A model generated the notes under the pieces. It made no database searches and was not told where the DNA came from. It worked only from the letters and a program-made list of their open reading frames with translations. From Oryzisolibacter propanilivorax (GTDB lineage Bacteria; Pseudomonadota; Gammaproteobacteria; Burkholderiales; Burkholderiaceae_C), in contig NZ_FNHP01000010.1 of the NCBI RefSeq assembly GCF_900103645.1, positions 62,001 through 126,000 on the forward strand: a stretch of DNA of 64,000 nucleotides, in the 5' to 3' direction. How positions within the stretch are numbered: position 1 is the stretch's first letter; the number at the start of each line of letters is the position of its first letter. The translations under genes and the position numbers were made by a program. This document shows positions 36,025 to 46,100 of this stretch, in pieces.

Positions 36025-37326
36025 TCAGCCGCGCCCGCGCTCGAAGGCGATATGGCCGCCGACCAGCGTGGCGCGCACCCGCGCCGGCAGCTCGTAGCCC
36101 GACAGCGGGGTGTGCTTGCCCTGGCTGGCCAGGGCCGCGCGCTCCACCGTCCACCAGGCCTGCGGCTCGACGATGCACAGGTCGCCCACGCCGCCCTCGA
36201 CGATGCGCCCGACGCTGGCCTGCAGCGTGCCCAGCGACGCGCCCAGCACGCCGGCCGGGGCGCTGGTGACCGCCGCCAGCGCGCGCTGCAGCGGCACGCC
36301 GGCATCCTGCGACCATTTCACGGCCACCGACAGCAGCAGCTCCAGCCCGGTGGCGCCGGGCTCGGCCTCGGCGAAGGGCACGGCCTTGGCGTCGTCGTCC
36401 ACCGGCGTGTGGTCGGAGACCAGCGCGTCGATGGTGCCGTCGGCCAGGCCGGCCGACAGCGCATCGCGGTCGCGCTGCTGGCGCAGCGGCGGGTTCAGGC
36501 GCGCGCGGCTGTCGAAGTAGCCGATGTCCACGTCGGTCAGCAGCAGCGAGTTGATGCTCACGTCGCAACTCACCGCCAGGCCCTCGGCCTTGGCGCGGCG
36601 CACCAGCTCGACGCCGGCGCTGCTCGACAGCCGGCACAGGTGCACGCGCGCGCCGGTGGTCTTCATCAGCTCGAAGATGGTGTGCAGCGCGATGGTCTCG
36701 GCCGCCACCGGCACGCCCGACAGGCCCATGCGCGTGGCCAGCGGGCCGCTGGCGGCGACGCCGCGGCCCAGGTGCAGCTCCTGCGGACGCAGCCAGACGG
36801 TGTAGCCGAAGGTGGCGGCGTACTGCAGCGCGCGCTGCAGCACCTGGGTGCTGGGCAGCTGCACCTCGGCCTGCGAAAAGCCCACGCAGCCGGCCTCGGT
36901 CAGCTCGGCCATCTCGGTCAGCACCTCGCCGGCCAGATTGCGCGTGAGCGCGCCCAGCGGGAACAGGCGCGCCTGGTGCAGCTTTTCGGCGCGGAACTTG
37001 AGCATCTCGACCAGGCCGGGCTCGTCCAGCACCGGGTCGGTGTCGGGCGGGCAGACCAGGCTGGTCACGCCGCCGGCCACGGCCGCGGCCATCTCCGACT
37101 CGAGCATGCCCTCGTGCTCGTAGCCGGGCTCGCGCAGGCGCGCGGCCAGGTCCACCAGACCGGGCAGCACGAGGCAGCCGCTGGCGTCGATGGTGCGCGC
37201 GGGGGCGAAACCCTCGGGCAGCCGGTCCACGGCGATGATGCGCCCCGCCGCCAGCGCCACACTGCACACCTTGTCGAGCCCGCTGGCGGGGTCGATGACG
37301 CGGCCGTTTTCGATCAGGATTTTCAT
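36025..37326 (-). CDS. pyrX: PyrX (PyrC'), dihydroorotase homologue lacking metal ligands
   Basis: 433 residues of the type I dihydroorotase family. Active enzymes have DxHxHxREPG near residue 60; here it reads DLAARLREPG, so both metal-binding histidines are lost, and LCRLSSSAGVEL replaces the usual histidine-bearing strand. DALVSDHTPVDDDAK is retained. In Pseudomonas and relatives such proteins are inactive partners needed for the PyrB (ATCase) holoenzyme. The position right after pyrB supports that role. An active pyrC should lie elsewhere. Confidence 0.88.
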   Translation of the reverse strand: MKILIENGRVIDPASGLDKVCSVALAAGRIIAVDRLPEGFAPARTIDASGCLVLPGLVDLAARLREPGYEHEGMLESEMAAAVAGGVTSLVCPPDTDPVLDEPGLVEMLKFRAEKLHQARLFPLGALTRNLAGEVLTEMAELTEAGCVGFSQAEVQLPSTQVLQRALQYAATFGYTVWLRPQELHLGRGVAASGPLATRMGLSGVPVAAETIALHTIFELMKTTGARVHLCRLSSSAGVELVRRAKAEGLAVSCDVSINSLLLTDVDIGYFDSRARLNPPLRQQRDRDALSAGLADGTIDALVSDHTPVDDDAKAVPFAEAEPGATGLELLLSVAVKWSQDAGVPLQRALAAVTSAPAGVLGASLGTLQASVGRIVEGGVGDLCIVEPQAWWTVERAALASQGKHTPLSGYELPARVRATLVGGHIAFERGRG

Positions 37327-37329
37327 GAT

Positions 37330-37397
37330 TCAGGCTCAAATCGGCCGTATGCCCTGATGGAATACTGGCCTCTAGCTATCAAAAACATAGTGAAGCC
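37330..37397 (-). repeat. Dispersed repeat, copy R8 (reverse orientation)
   Basis: On the minus strand reads CTATGTTTTTGATAGCTAGA, then GGCCAGTATTCCATCAGGGC. It separates pyrB from pyrX, whose start codon lies just downstream. It is followed by GCCCGC-cttttcaat-GCGGGC, a small hairpin. Confidence 0.7.
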
Positions 37398-37424
37398 CGC
37401 CTTTTCAATGCGGGCTGTGTACCG

Positions 37425-37540
37425 GCACTGCGTTTCGCCATGGCGCCCGCCAAACCAGCAGCCGCCGTGGATCCGGCTTTGCCGGTCCATCAGCGGCGTG
37501 CCCCTGGGGGGAAGCCGCGCAGCAGCTCAGGGGGGTCAAG
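37425..37540 (-). repeat. Intergenic repeat element S2
   Basis: Contains CCGGCTTTGCCGG, GTGCCCCTGGGGGGAAG and CAGCTCAGGGGGGTCA, pieces shared with S1 at 8.9-9.07 kb. It overlaps the last codons of pyrB. Short inverted pieces suggest hairpins in RNA. Confidence 0.5.
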
Positions 37541-38498
37541 CCTCGTTCCCGGCGACGATGGACATGACGGCCATGCGCACCGCGATGCCGAAGGTCACCT
37601 GCGGCAGGATCACCGCCTGCGGGCCGTCGACCACGGCGGAGTCGATCTCCACGCCGCGGTTGATCGGCCCGGGGTGCATGACGATGGCGTCCGGCTGCGC
37701 CAGGCGCAGCTTCTCGGGCGTAAGGCCAAAGCTCTTGAAGTATTCCTGGCTGGAAGGCAGCAGCGCGCCGCTCATGCGCTCGTTCTGCAGCCGCAGCATG
37801 ATGACCACGTCGCAGCCGCGAATGCCGTCCTCCAGGTTGTGGAACACCTGCACGCCCATGTGCGACAAATCGGACGGCACCAGCGTGCGCGGGCCGACCA
37901 CGCGCACCTCGGCGCAGCCCAGCGTGGTCAGCGCGTGGATGTCCGAGCGCGCCACGCGCGAGTGCAGCACGTCGCCGACGATGGCCACCCGCAGGTTGGC
38001 AAAGTCCCGCTTGTAGTGGCGGATGGTGTACATGTCGAGCAGCCCCTGCGTGGGGTGCGAGTGGCGCCCGTCGCCGGCGTTCACCACGTGCACGTGCGGC
38101 GCGACATGCTGCGCGATCAGGTAGGGCGCGCCGGATTCGCTGTGGCGCACGACGAACAGGTCGGCCGCCATGGCCGAGAGGTTGTCGATGGTGTCCAGCA
38201 GCGTCTCGCCCTTGGCGGTGGACGAGCGTGCGATGTCCAGGTTGAACACGTCGGCCGACAGGCGCTTGGCGGCGATCTCGAACGTGGTGCGGGTGCGCGT
38301 GCTGTTCTCGAAGAACAGGTTGAACACGCTCTTGCCGCGCAGCAGCGGCACCTTTTTCACCTCGCGGTCGTTGACGCTGACGAAGTTGGCCGCCGTGTCC
38401 AGGATGTGCGTCAGGATGGCGCGGGGCAGGCCCTCGATGGACAGCAGGTGGATCAGCTCGCCGCTCTTGTTGAGCTGGGGGTTGCGCTTGTACAGCAC
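37536..38498 (-). CDS. pyrB: PyrB, aspartate carbamoyltransferase catalytic subunit
   Basis: 320 residues. The carbamoyl-phosphate site [19 protein letters not shown] and the [11 protein letters not shown] motif are intact. It condenses carbamoyl phosphate with aspartate in UMP synthesis. Gene order pyrR-pyrB-pyrX matches the class A ATCase system of pseudomonads, in which PyrB complexes with the inactive dihydroorotase. One base separates it from pyrR. Confidence 0.95.
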   Translation of the reverse strand: MLYKRNPQLNKSGELIHLLSIEGLPRAILTHILDTAANFVSVNDREVKKVPLLRGKSVFNLFFENSTRTRTTFEIAAKRLSADVFNLDIARSSTAKGETLLDTIDNLSAMAADLFVVRHSESGAPYLIAQHVAPHVHVVNAGDGRHSHPTQGLLDMYTIRHYKRDFANLRVAIVGDVLHSRVARSDIHALTTLGCAEVRVVGPRTLVPSDLSHMGVQVFHNLEDGIRGCDVVIMLRLQNERMSGALLPSSQEYFKSFGLTPEKLRLAQPDAIVMHPGPINRGVEIDSAVVDGPQAVILPQVTFGIAVRMAVMSIVAGNEA

Positions 38499-38499
38499 A

Positions 38500-39030
38500 T
38501 CAGGCCTCGTGGGATTTCACGTCGAAATGGAAGGCGCCGGCCTCGGTGCGGGCCAGCGCCAGCGACTGGCTGGCCGGCAGGCTGACGCGCGCGGCGGCGA
38601 ACTCGGCGGCCACGGGCAGCTCGCGCCCGCCGCGGTCCACCAGCACGGCCAGACGCACGCGCGCCGGGCGGCCGTAGTCGAACAGCTCGTTGAGCACGGC
38701 GCGCACCGTGCGGCCGGTGTAGAGCACGTCGTCCAGCAGCAGGATGTCGGCGCCGTTCACGTCGAACGGGATGCTGGTCTGCGCGCTGGCGGCCAGGCCG
38801 CGGCGCGCGAAGTCGTCGCGGTGCATGGCCGAGGACAGCACGCCAGGCGCCTCCTGCAGGCCCAGGTCGCGCTGCAGCCGCTCGGCCAGCCAGGCACCGC
38901 CCGAGGTGATGCCGGCCAGGCGCGTGCCCGGCGCCAGCAGCGCGCGCACGCCGCGCGCCAGTTCGGCGTACAGCGCCTCGGCGTCCAGCAGCAGGCGGCC
39001 GGCCGGGCCAGCGGTGTCGGGGTGGGTCAT
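38500..39030 (-). CDS. pyrR: PyrR, bifunctional pyrimidine regulatory protein / uracil phosphoribosyltransferase
   Basis: 176 residues with the PRPP-binding motif [19 protein letters not shown]. In Gram-positives PyrR binds pyr mRNA leaders; in proteobacteria the regulatory role is less clear and UPRTase activity may dominate. It lies between ruvX and pyrB with one-base gaps, so it is part of the same operon. Confidence 0.92.
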   Translation of the reverse strand: MTHPDTAGPAGRLLLDAEALYAELARGVRALLAPGTRLAGITSGGAWLAERLQRDLGLQEAPGVLSSAMHRDDFARRGLAASAQTSIPFDVNGADILLLDDVLYTGRTVRAVLNELFDYGRPARVRLAVLVDRGGRELPVAAEFAAARVSLPASQSLALARTEAGAFHFDVKSHEA

Positions 39031-39031
39031 G

Positions 39032-39457
39032 TCAAAGGCTCCTCAGGAACTGTTCCAGGATGATGCAGGCGGCGCCGGCGTCGGCGTCACGCGCGCCCTC
39101 CTCCAGCGCCGCGGTGGTGCTGTAGCGCTCGTCCACCTCGTGCACCGCCAGGCCGAAGCGCCCGCGCAGCTGGCGCGCGAACTTGCGCGCGCGCAGGGTG
39201 TTCTCGTGCTCGGCGCCGTCCGGGTGCACCGGGATGCCGACCACCAGCGCGTCGGGCTGCCACTCGCGGATGCGCTCGGCCACCTGGGCGAAACGCGCGT
39301 CGGCGCCCTCGGCGCGAATGGTGCGCTGCGGCGACGCCGTGCCGAGCATGCGCGTGCCCACGGCCACGCCGGTGCGCTTGGCGCCGAAGTCGAAGGCCAG
39401 GAAGGTCTGGTGCTGTGCGGCAGCGGCGGCAGGGCGGGCGGGCTGGGCGCCGCTCAT
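39032..39457 (-). CDS. ruvX: RuvX/YqgF, Holliday-junction-resolvase-like protein
   Basis: 141 residues of the RNase H-like YqgF family: FDFGAKRTGVAVG, VVGIPVHPDG, VHEVDERYSTTAAL and DAGAACIILEQFL, with the acidic residues of the active site retained. In E. coli the protein acts in pre-16S rRNA 5'-end maturation. Its start overlaps the yqgE stop by four bases. The N-terminus has a short Ala-rich extension. Confidence 0.92.
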   Translation of the reverse strand: MSGAQPARPAAAAAQHQTFLAFDFGAKRTGVAVGTRMLGTASPQRTIRAEGADARFAQVAERIREWQPDALVVGIPVHPDGAEHENTLRARKFARQLRGRFGLAVHEVDERYSTTAALEEGARDADAGAACIILEQFLRSL

Positions 39458-40068
39458 GCGCGCCCCGCGACGGGCGACAGCATCCAGGTCTGCAGACCCA
39501 GCAGGGCCAGCGCGCGGTCGTAACGCTCGGGAGCTGGGGCGTCGAAGATGACCTGCGGGTCGGCCTCGACGGTCAGCCAGCTGTTTTCCGCCAGCTCGGA
39601 CTCGAGCTGGCCCTCGCCCCAGGAGGCATAGCCCAGCGTGACCAGCACGCGGCGCGGGCCGGCGCCGTGCGACAGCGCCTCCAGCACGTCCTTGGAGGTG
39701 GTCATCTCCAGGCCGCTGGCGGAGATCTCCAGCGTCGAGGCATAGGGCGAGGCATCCTCACCGTCCGTGTCGGCGTGCGGGCGCATGGCGTCATGCAGCA
39801 CGAAGCCGCGCTCGGGCTGCAGCGGGCCGCCGTGGAACACCGGCGCGCCGTGCAGGTCGGCACGGCCGAGCGTCAGGTCGACTTTTTCCAGCAGGCCGTC
39901 CAGGTCGATGCCCATGGGCTTGTTGATGACCAGGCCGAGGGCGCCGCGCTCGCTGTGCTCGCACAGGTAGACCACGGCACGCGAGAAGAACGACGTCCCC
40001 TCTTCCAGACCCGGCATGGCGATCAGGAAGTGGTGGGTCAGGTTCATGGACGGGCGGGAGTCGGACAT
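39454..40068 (-). CDS. YqgE/AlgH family protein
   Basis: 204 residues (start at 40068; MNLTHHFLIAMPG at 40047 is the alternative). The family motifs NLTHHFLIAMPGL, VVYLCEHSERGALGLVINKP, VFHGGPLQPERGFVLH and VTLGYASWGEGQLESEL are complete. Function is not established. It is the first gene of the set yqgE-ruvX-pyrR-pyrB-pyrX-plsC, an order seen widely in proteobacteria. Confidence 0.92.
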   Translation of the reverse strand: MSDSRPSMNLTHHFLIAMPGLEEGTSFFSRAVVYLCEHSERGALGLVINKPMGIDLDGLLEKVDLTLGRADLHGAPVFHGGPLQPERGFVLHDAMRPHADTDGEDASPYASTLEISASGLEMTTSKDVLEALSHGAGPRRVLVTLGYASWGEGQLESELAENSWLTVEADPQVIFDAPAPERYDRALALLGLQTWMLSPVAGRA

Positions 40069-40110
40069 GGGCCGGATTTTACGGCCACGTCCCTTGCCCC
40101 CCGCCCGGTC

Positions 40111-43100
40111 TCAGGCACTGTCGGCAGTGGCCGCCTGGTGCGCATAGCGCTGCACCAGCCCCAGCAGCTCGTCGTCGGAATACGGCTTGCCCAGGTAGTG
40201 GTTCACGCCCAGCTCCAGCGCATGCTCGCGGTGCTTTTGCGCGATACGCGAGGTGATCATGATGATTGGCAGGCCAGCCAGGGCCGCGTCGGCGCGGATG
40301 TTGCGTGCCAGGTCGAAGCCGTCCATGCGCGGCATCTCGATGTCCGACAGCACCACCGCCGGGCGCTCCTCCTGCAGCCGCTCCAGCGCCTGCAGGCCGT
40401 CGGCGGCCAGCGCCACGCGGTAGCCCTCACGCTTCAGGAGGCGCTGCGTCACCCGGCGCACGGTGATGGAGTCGTCCACCACCAGCACCAGCGGCACCTG
40501 CGCGGCTGCGGCGGCGTCCTGCGGCAGGGCCGCAGCCGGCGGTGCGCCGGCCTGCTCCTGGCCATGCGCTGGCAGGGCGGCGCTGCGCCCGGCGCGCAGC
40601 TGCTCGCCGTACACCGTGGCCAGGGCCACGGGGTTATAGATCAGCACCACCGCCCCCGAGGCCAGCACCGACATGCCCGCCAGGCCCGGCAGGCGCGACA
40701 GCTGCGGTCCCAGGTTCTTGACCACCACTTCCTGGTTGCCCAGCACCTCGTCCACGTGCATCGCCAGGCGCTGGGCGGCGCTGCGCACGATGACCACCGG
40801 GCGCGTGCGGCCAGCGGTCTCGTCGCTGCGCGCCGAGGATTGCAGCAGCGCCCCGGCCCAGTGCAGCGCCAGCGTCTCGCCGTCGTGCTCGAAGGCACCG
40901 TCGGCATAAGCTGCGTCCAGCGCCGCAGCCGGCACGCGGCGCACGATTTCGATCAGCGACGCCGGCACGCCGAACACCAGCTGGCCGGCGCGCAGCATGA
41001 CCACCTGGGTGACCGCCGTGGTCAGCGGCAGCACCAGCCGGAACGCCGTGCCCTGGCCGTCGGCACTCTCGGTCTCGATGCGCCCACCCAGGGCACTGAC
41101 CTCGGTGCGCACCACGTCCATGCCGATGCCGCGGCCGGACAGCCCGGTCACCTCGCTGGCGGTGGTGAAGCCAGGCTGGAAGATCAGCTGCGCCGCGTCG
41201 GCCCGGCCCAGTTGCACGCCGGCAGGCAGCAGGCCCAGCGCCACCGCCTTGTCGCGGATGCGCTGCACGTCCAGGCCGGCGCCGTCGTCGCGGAACTCCA
41301 CCGACACGTCGTTGCCTTCCTGGCGCAGGGAGATGGTGATGGAGCCCACCGCCGGCTTGCCGGCGGCTTGGCGCTGCTCGGGCGGCTCGATGCCGTGGCC
41401 GATGCAGTTGCGCAGCAGGTGCTCGAACACCGGCGCCATGCGGTCCAGCACGCCCCGGTCCATCTCGATGGCGCCGCCGACGATGTCCAGCTTGACCTGT
41501 TTGCCGGTTTCCTTGGCGGCCTGGCGCACCACGGCGTACAGGCGCTCGGACAGGCCCTCGAACTCGACCATGCGCGTGCGCAGCAAATCGCGCTGCAGCT
41601 CGCGCGCCTGCCGGCCCTGGGCGATCAGGTCGTCCTCGGCGCCTTCCATGGCGCGCTGCATGTTGCGCTGCACGGTGGCCACGTCGTTGACCGACTCGGC
41701 CATCATCCGGGTCAGTTCCTGCACCCGCGTGAAGCGGTCGAATTCCAGCGGGTCGAAGCCAGCGGCCGAGTCGCGCGACAGCGCCAGGCGCGACTGCATC
41801 TGGCTCTCGGCCTGCACCTCGATGTCGCGCAGCTGCTGGCGCAGGCGCTCCAGGTTGCCGGTCAGGTCGTCGAGCGAGCCGCGCAGCTGGCCCATGTGCG
41901 CCTCCAGACGCGAGCGGGCGATCATCACCTCGCCGGCCTGGTTGACCAGGCGGTCGAGCAGCTGGGTGCGCACGCGCACCGACTGCCCGCCAGCGCGCGG
42001 TGCAGGCGCGGCGGCCGGCTGGCGAGCCAGTGCCGCCGGCGCGGTGGCGGCAGCCGCGTCCTCAACGCGGCCCGCGGCTGGCGCCACGGTCAGCGGCTCG
42101 TTCAGCGGCTGCGCACCCAGCGTGCGCAGGGCCTCGAAATCGGCCTGCAGCACGTCCAGGCGCGCCAGCAGCGGCTCGACATCGGAGCTCTGCGTGGACT
42201 CGACTGGAATGCGTTCGACGGCGCTCTCCAGCCGGTGCGCCATCTCGCCCAGGCGCATGGCGCCGGCCAGTCGCGCGCTGCCCTTCAGCGTGTGCAGGGC
42301 GCGCAGCAGTTCGCTGCGCGCGCTCAGGTTGTCGGGGCGCACCGACCACTGGCGCAGCGCACCCCCCAGCCGCGGCAGCAGCTCGGCCGCCTCTTCCTCG
42401 AAAATCGGGAACAGGTCGGGATCGATGGTGTCCAGCGCGTCGATGTCGTCGTCATCGACCAGCGCCGACGCGGCGGCGGCCGCGGCAGGCTGGGGCACGG
42501 GCATCGGCGCCACATGCGCCAGACCGGCGCCCTCGCGTTCGGGCATGGCCTGCCGGACGGCGGAAAAATCCAGCGGCGCCCGCGCGCTGGTGACCTCGAC
42601 ATCCAGCAGCTGCTGCAGCTGGGCCAGCACCTGCGGGTTGGGCTCCTTGATGAAGCCGGCCGCGAACTGGTGCAGCAGCCGGCGGATGTCGTGCGCCGCC
42701 GCGTTCACGCGCCGCGCATGTTCCGGCAGGCCCTGCGGCAGCAATTGCAGATGCTGCAGCACATGCTCCAGCGTGCGCGCCAGACCGGACAGGTCGGCGA
42801 AGCCGACAGTGGCCGAACTGCCGGCCAGGGAGTGCGCCAGCGCGATCGCTACTTCTGGCACCGGCTGATGCAGTTCCAGTTCCCACTCCTGCAACGCGGT
42901 GGACAGTCGGCGCGACCATTCGTCGGCCTCGTTCAGGTAAACGTTGTAGAGCGGAATGCCGATGCGCAGGTCGCCGATGACCTTGACCTCCTCGTCGGAG
43001 GATTCGGCCGAAGTAGAAAATTCGGGCTCGGGCTCGGGCTCGGGCTCGGGTGCATGTGCGGACTCGGGCTGGGATTGGGCAAGGGTTTCCTGTTCAGGCC

Positions 43101-46100
43101 AGGATTCAGGCGCGGCGGCAGGCACAGCCTCCGCCATCGCCGGCTTTTCGTCTTCCGGCTCCCGCTCCGACTGCGGCAATGGCTCGTGCGGTTCTCCCGC
43201 AAATTCGGCGGGCATCTGCCCTGCCAGCGGCGGCTCGGTCCGCACCTCCTCTGCCGCCGGCTCGTCCGCCCAGGCTTGCTGCGACGCGTCGTCCGCCAGC
43301 GGCCAGTCCAGTCCTGCCCCTTGCGACTCCACGCCTGCGTCGGCACCTGGCACAGACACCAGCTCCGCGGCCGGCACATCGGCCTCGGGCGGCAGCGCCA
43401 CAGCAGGTGGCTGCGGTGCCGGCGCGACATCGTGCCTTTCCGGCAGTTCGAGGTCCAGCGAGAAGTCTTGCACGTCGCTGGCCTGGTCGTCCGGCGCAAC
43501 CGGCAGCCGCGGCAGGGCCTCGTCCAGCGGAACCATCAGGGTATCGTCTGGCACCGACGGCGGCAGCAGCGCCTCGGTATCGCCCGCGCCCCACTCCAGG
43601 GGCAGTTCCGTCATGACCTCTGGCGGCTCAGCTGCCTCGCTGCCTGCGGCCGCGTCACGCGGCGGCAGCGACAAGGCAAGCGGCGGATCCAGCTCACCTT
43701 CCATCGCCTGCTCGAACAGCGAGAAATCGATCTCTTCGCCCTCGGGCAACAGCGCGGCAGGCGCATCTGCCGCCTCCGGCATCAACGCCCCGTCGATGAA
43801 GGTGTCGGCAAAGTCCAGCGGTGCCTCGTCTGCCTCCGGCGCCGCTGCCAGGGCCGGCGGCAGCTCCAGGTCGAAGCCCAGCGGCAGGCCCGGCTCGTGC
43901 GCGAGCCCGTCATCCAGCAGGTCCAGTTCCGGGTGGGGTTCCCAAGGCAACTCTGCCAGCGCCGGTGCTGCCTCGTCCGGGGCCGCCACAGGCTTTTGCG
44001 CCGCGGTTGGCGCAGGCTGCTCCTGCTCCATGTCCAGCGGCATGGCGACCGGCTCTGGCATTTCCTGCAGCAGAAGATGTTCTTCCGTGGCCTGGATGGC
44101 TGCGGCAGGCTCGGGCAGCGCGTGGTCTGTTGGGGCGAGCGTCAGATCCGGCAGCGTGCCACCCTGCCGGACGGCATCCGCGGCGGCGCGGAAGGGCTGG
44201 GCCTGCCAGGCCTGGGCGTTGCCGCTGGCGATGTCGTCGCTCCACCGGCCGAAGGAATGCAAGGCATGTTCGGACAGCGCCAGCAGCGGCTCCGGCATGG
44301 GCTTTTGCTCGGCCAGCCAGGCGTTCAAGGCCTGCTCCAGCGCCCACGCGGCCTCGCCGAACTCGGTCAGCCCGACCATGCGCGAGCTGCCTTTCAGGGT
44401 GTGGAAAGCCCGGCGCAGCGTGGTCTGCTCGCTCAGGTCGCCCGGCTGCTGCCGCAGCGCCGCACTGGCCTGCAGGCCGGTGGCGACCACTTCGCGGGCC
44501 TCCTCGAGGAAGATGTCCTGCAGTTCGCCGCCATCGTCCTCATCGGCATCGCCGGGCTGCGGCTGCGAGATGGCGGGGGCCGGCGCTGGTCCGGCAGCCG
44601 CGGGCACGGCCGCGGCCGGATCGATCGGCGGGGCCGGGGGTGCGGCCACCGGCAGGTGGTCCGCCGCAGGCGCCATGAGCGGCTGCAGGGTATCCGTGCC
44701 GGGCGCTGCGGGCGCAGGCGCCAGCTGCGCGACGAAGGTCTCCGGTGCCGGCGCCGGGGTTGCGGTCACATCGCGTGCCTGGACTCCGGCGACCGCCTGG
44801 GCTGCGCTGTCGCCGGCGCGAGTGCGCTGGCGTCCCATCAGGATGCGCAGCTCCTGGGCTTCCTCGTCGTAGACGAACAGCTTGCGCGCCATGGCGCGCT
44901 GGTAGCTCAGCATGTCCACCAGGAAGCCGAGCGCCCCCAGGCTGTTGCCCAGCCTGGCGAAAACCTCGGCGCGGTCCTGCGGCGCCACGGCTCCGGTCAT
45001 CAGCTGCTCGACCGTGCCACGCATGTGCATCACCGCCAGCGAGGCCTGGTCCAGCCCCAGCACCGACAGCACGCCGCGCATCTGCTGCAGCCCGCCGGGC
45101 ACGGATGCCAGCACCGCCATGTCCTGCGGGTCACGGAAATGCTGGTCCAGCGCCTTCTCGGCCTCGGCCAGCGCGATGCGCAGCTCGCCCACCACGCTGC
45201 CCATGGTCTGCTGGTCGCTGACCCGGCGGTACAGGTCCTCCATCCAGGATTCCAGCGGCTGGGGTTCGCCGCCGGCGGCCACCTCGGCCACGCGCTGCGC
45301 CAGGCGCCCGGCGCGCTGCGCCACCTGGTCCTGCGCCAGGTCCAGGTCATCGAAGGATGCCTGCAGGTACAGCACCGCCGTCGCCACCTCGATGGCCAGC
45401 GATGGATTGGGTGGCTCGCCCGAGCGCACCACGGCATCGCTCGCCTCGGTGAGCGCCCGTGCCAGGCTTTCGCTGCCCGGCTGCAGCCGGCGCAGCGAGT
45501 CGCACACCAGGCTGAACTGATCGGCCGCAGGCTTGAGCTTGTTGCGCTCGCCACCCGCCAGCGCCGACCAGGTCTCGGTGGCGGCGGCGATGCGCTTGCG
45601 CGCTTGCGCCAGCAGCGCCGGGTCGTACAGGCCAAAGCGCGGCTTTTCGTAATCCACCGGCTGGTGGCGCTCCAGGCCATAGGCCTGACGCACCGCCGCC
45701 AGCGCCGGCAGCGCGGCCGGATCGGTGGGCCGGGCCTGGGCACAGAAGAACAGCAGATCCTGCAGCAGCCGCTCGTTCAGCGGCGCATCGGTACGCGCCA
45801 GCGCGGCGTATTGCAGCAGCACGCGCGAAGCGACCCGCTTGACGTACACATCGGGCGCCAGCGCGCCGTGGGCCATGGCCTCGAAGAAGCCGGCACACAC
45901 CTTCCAGAAGATGCGCACCTGGCGGTCGGTCTGCAGCGCGGCGAAACCCAGCGCCACCGCCTGCAGCTCGGCCGCGGCCTGCCGGTCGGCGCTCTTGACA
46001 ATGCGCAGCACCGCGCTGTCCATGCGCGTGCGCGCCGCAGCGCCATAGGCCAGCGGCTCGGCCGTGGCCTGCAGCATCGGCTCGCGCAGGCGCCGCTCGG

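Noticed and set aside
36025-37326. Annotation as catalytically active dihydroorotase PyrC
   Set aside because: The metal-binding HxH motif is absent (DLAARLREPG).
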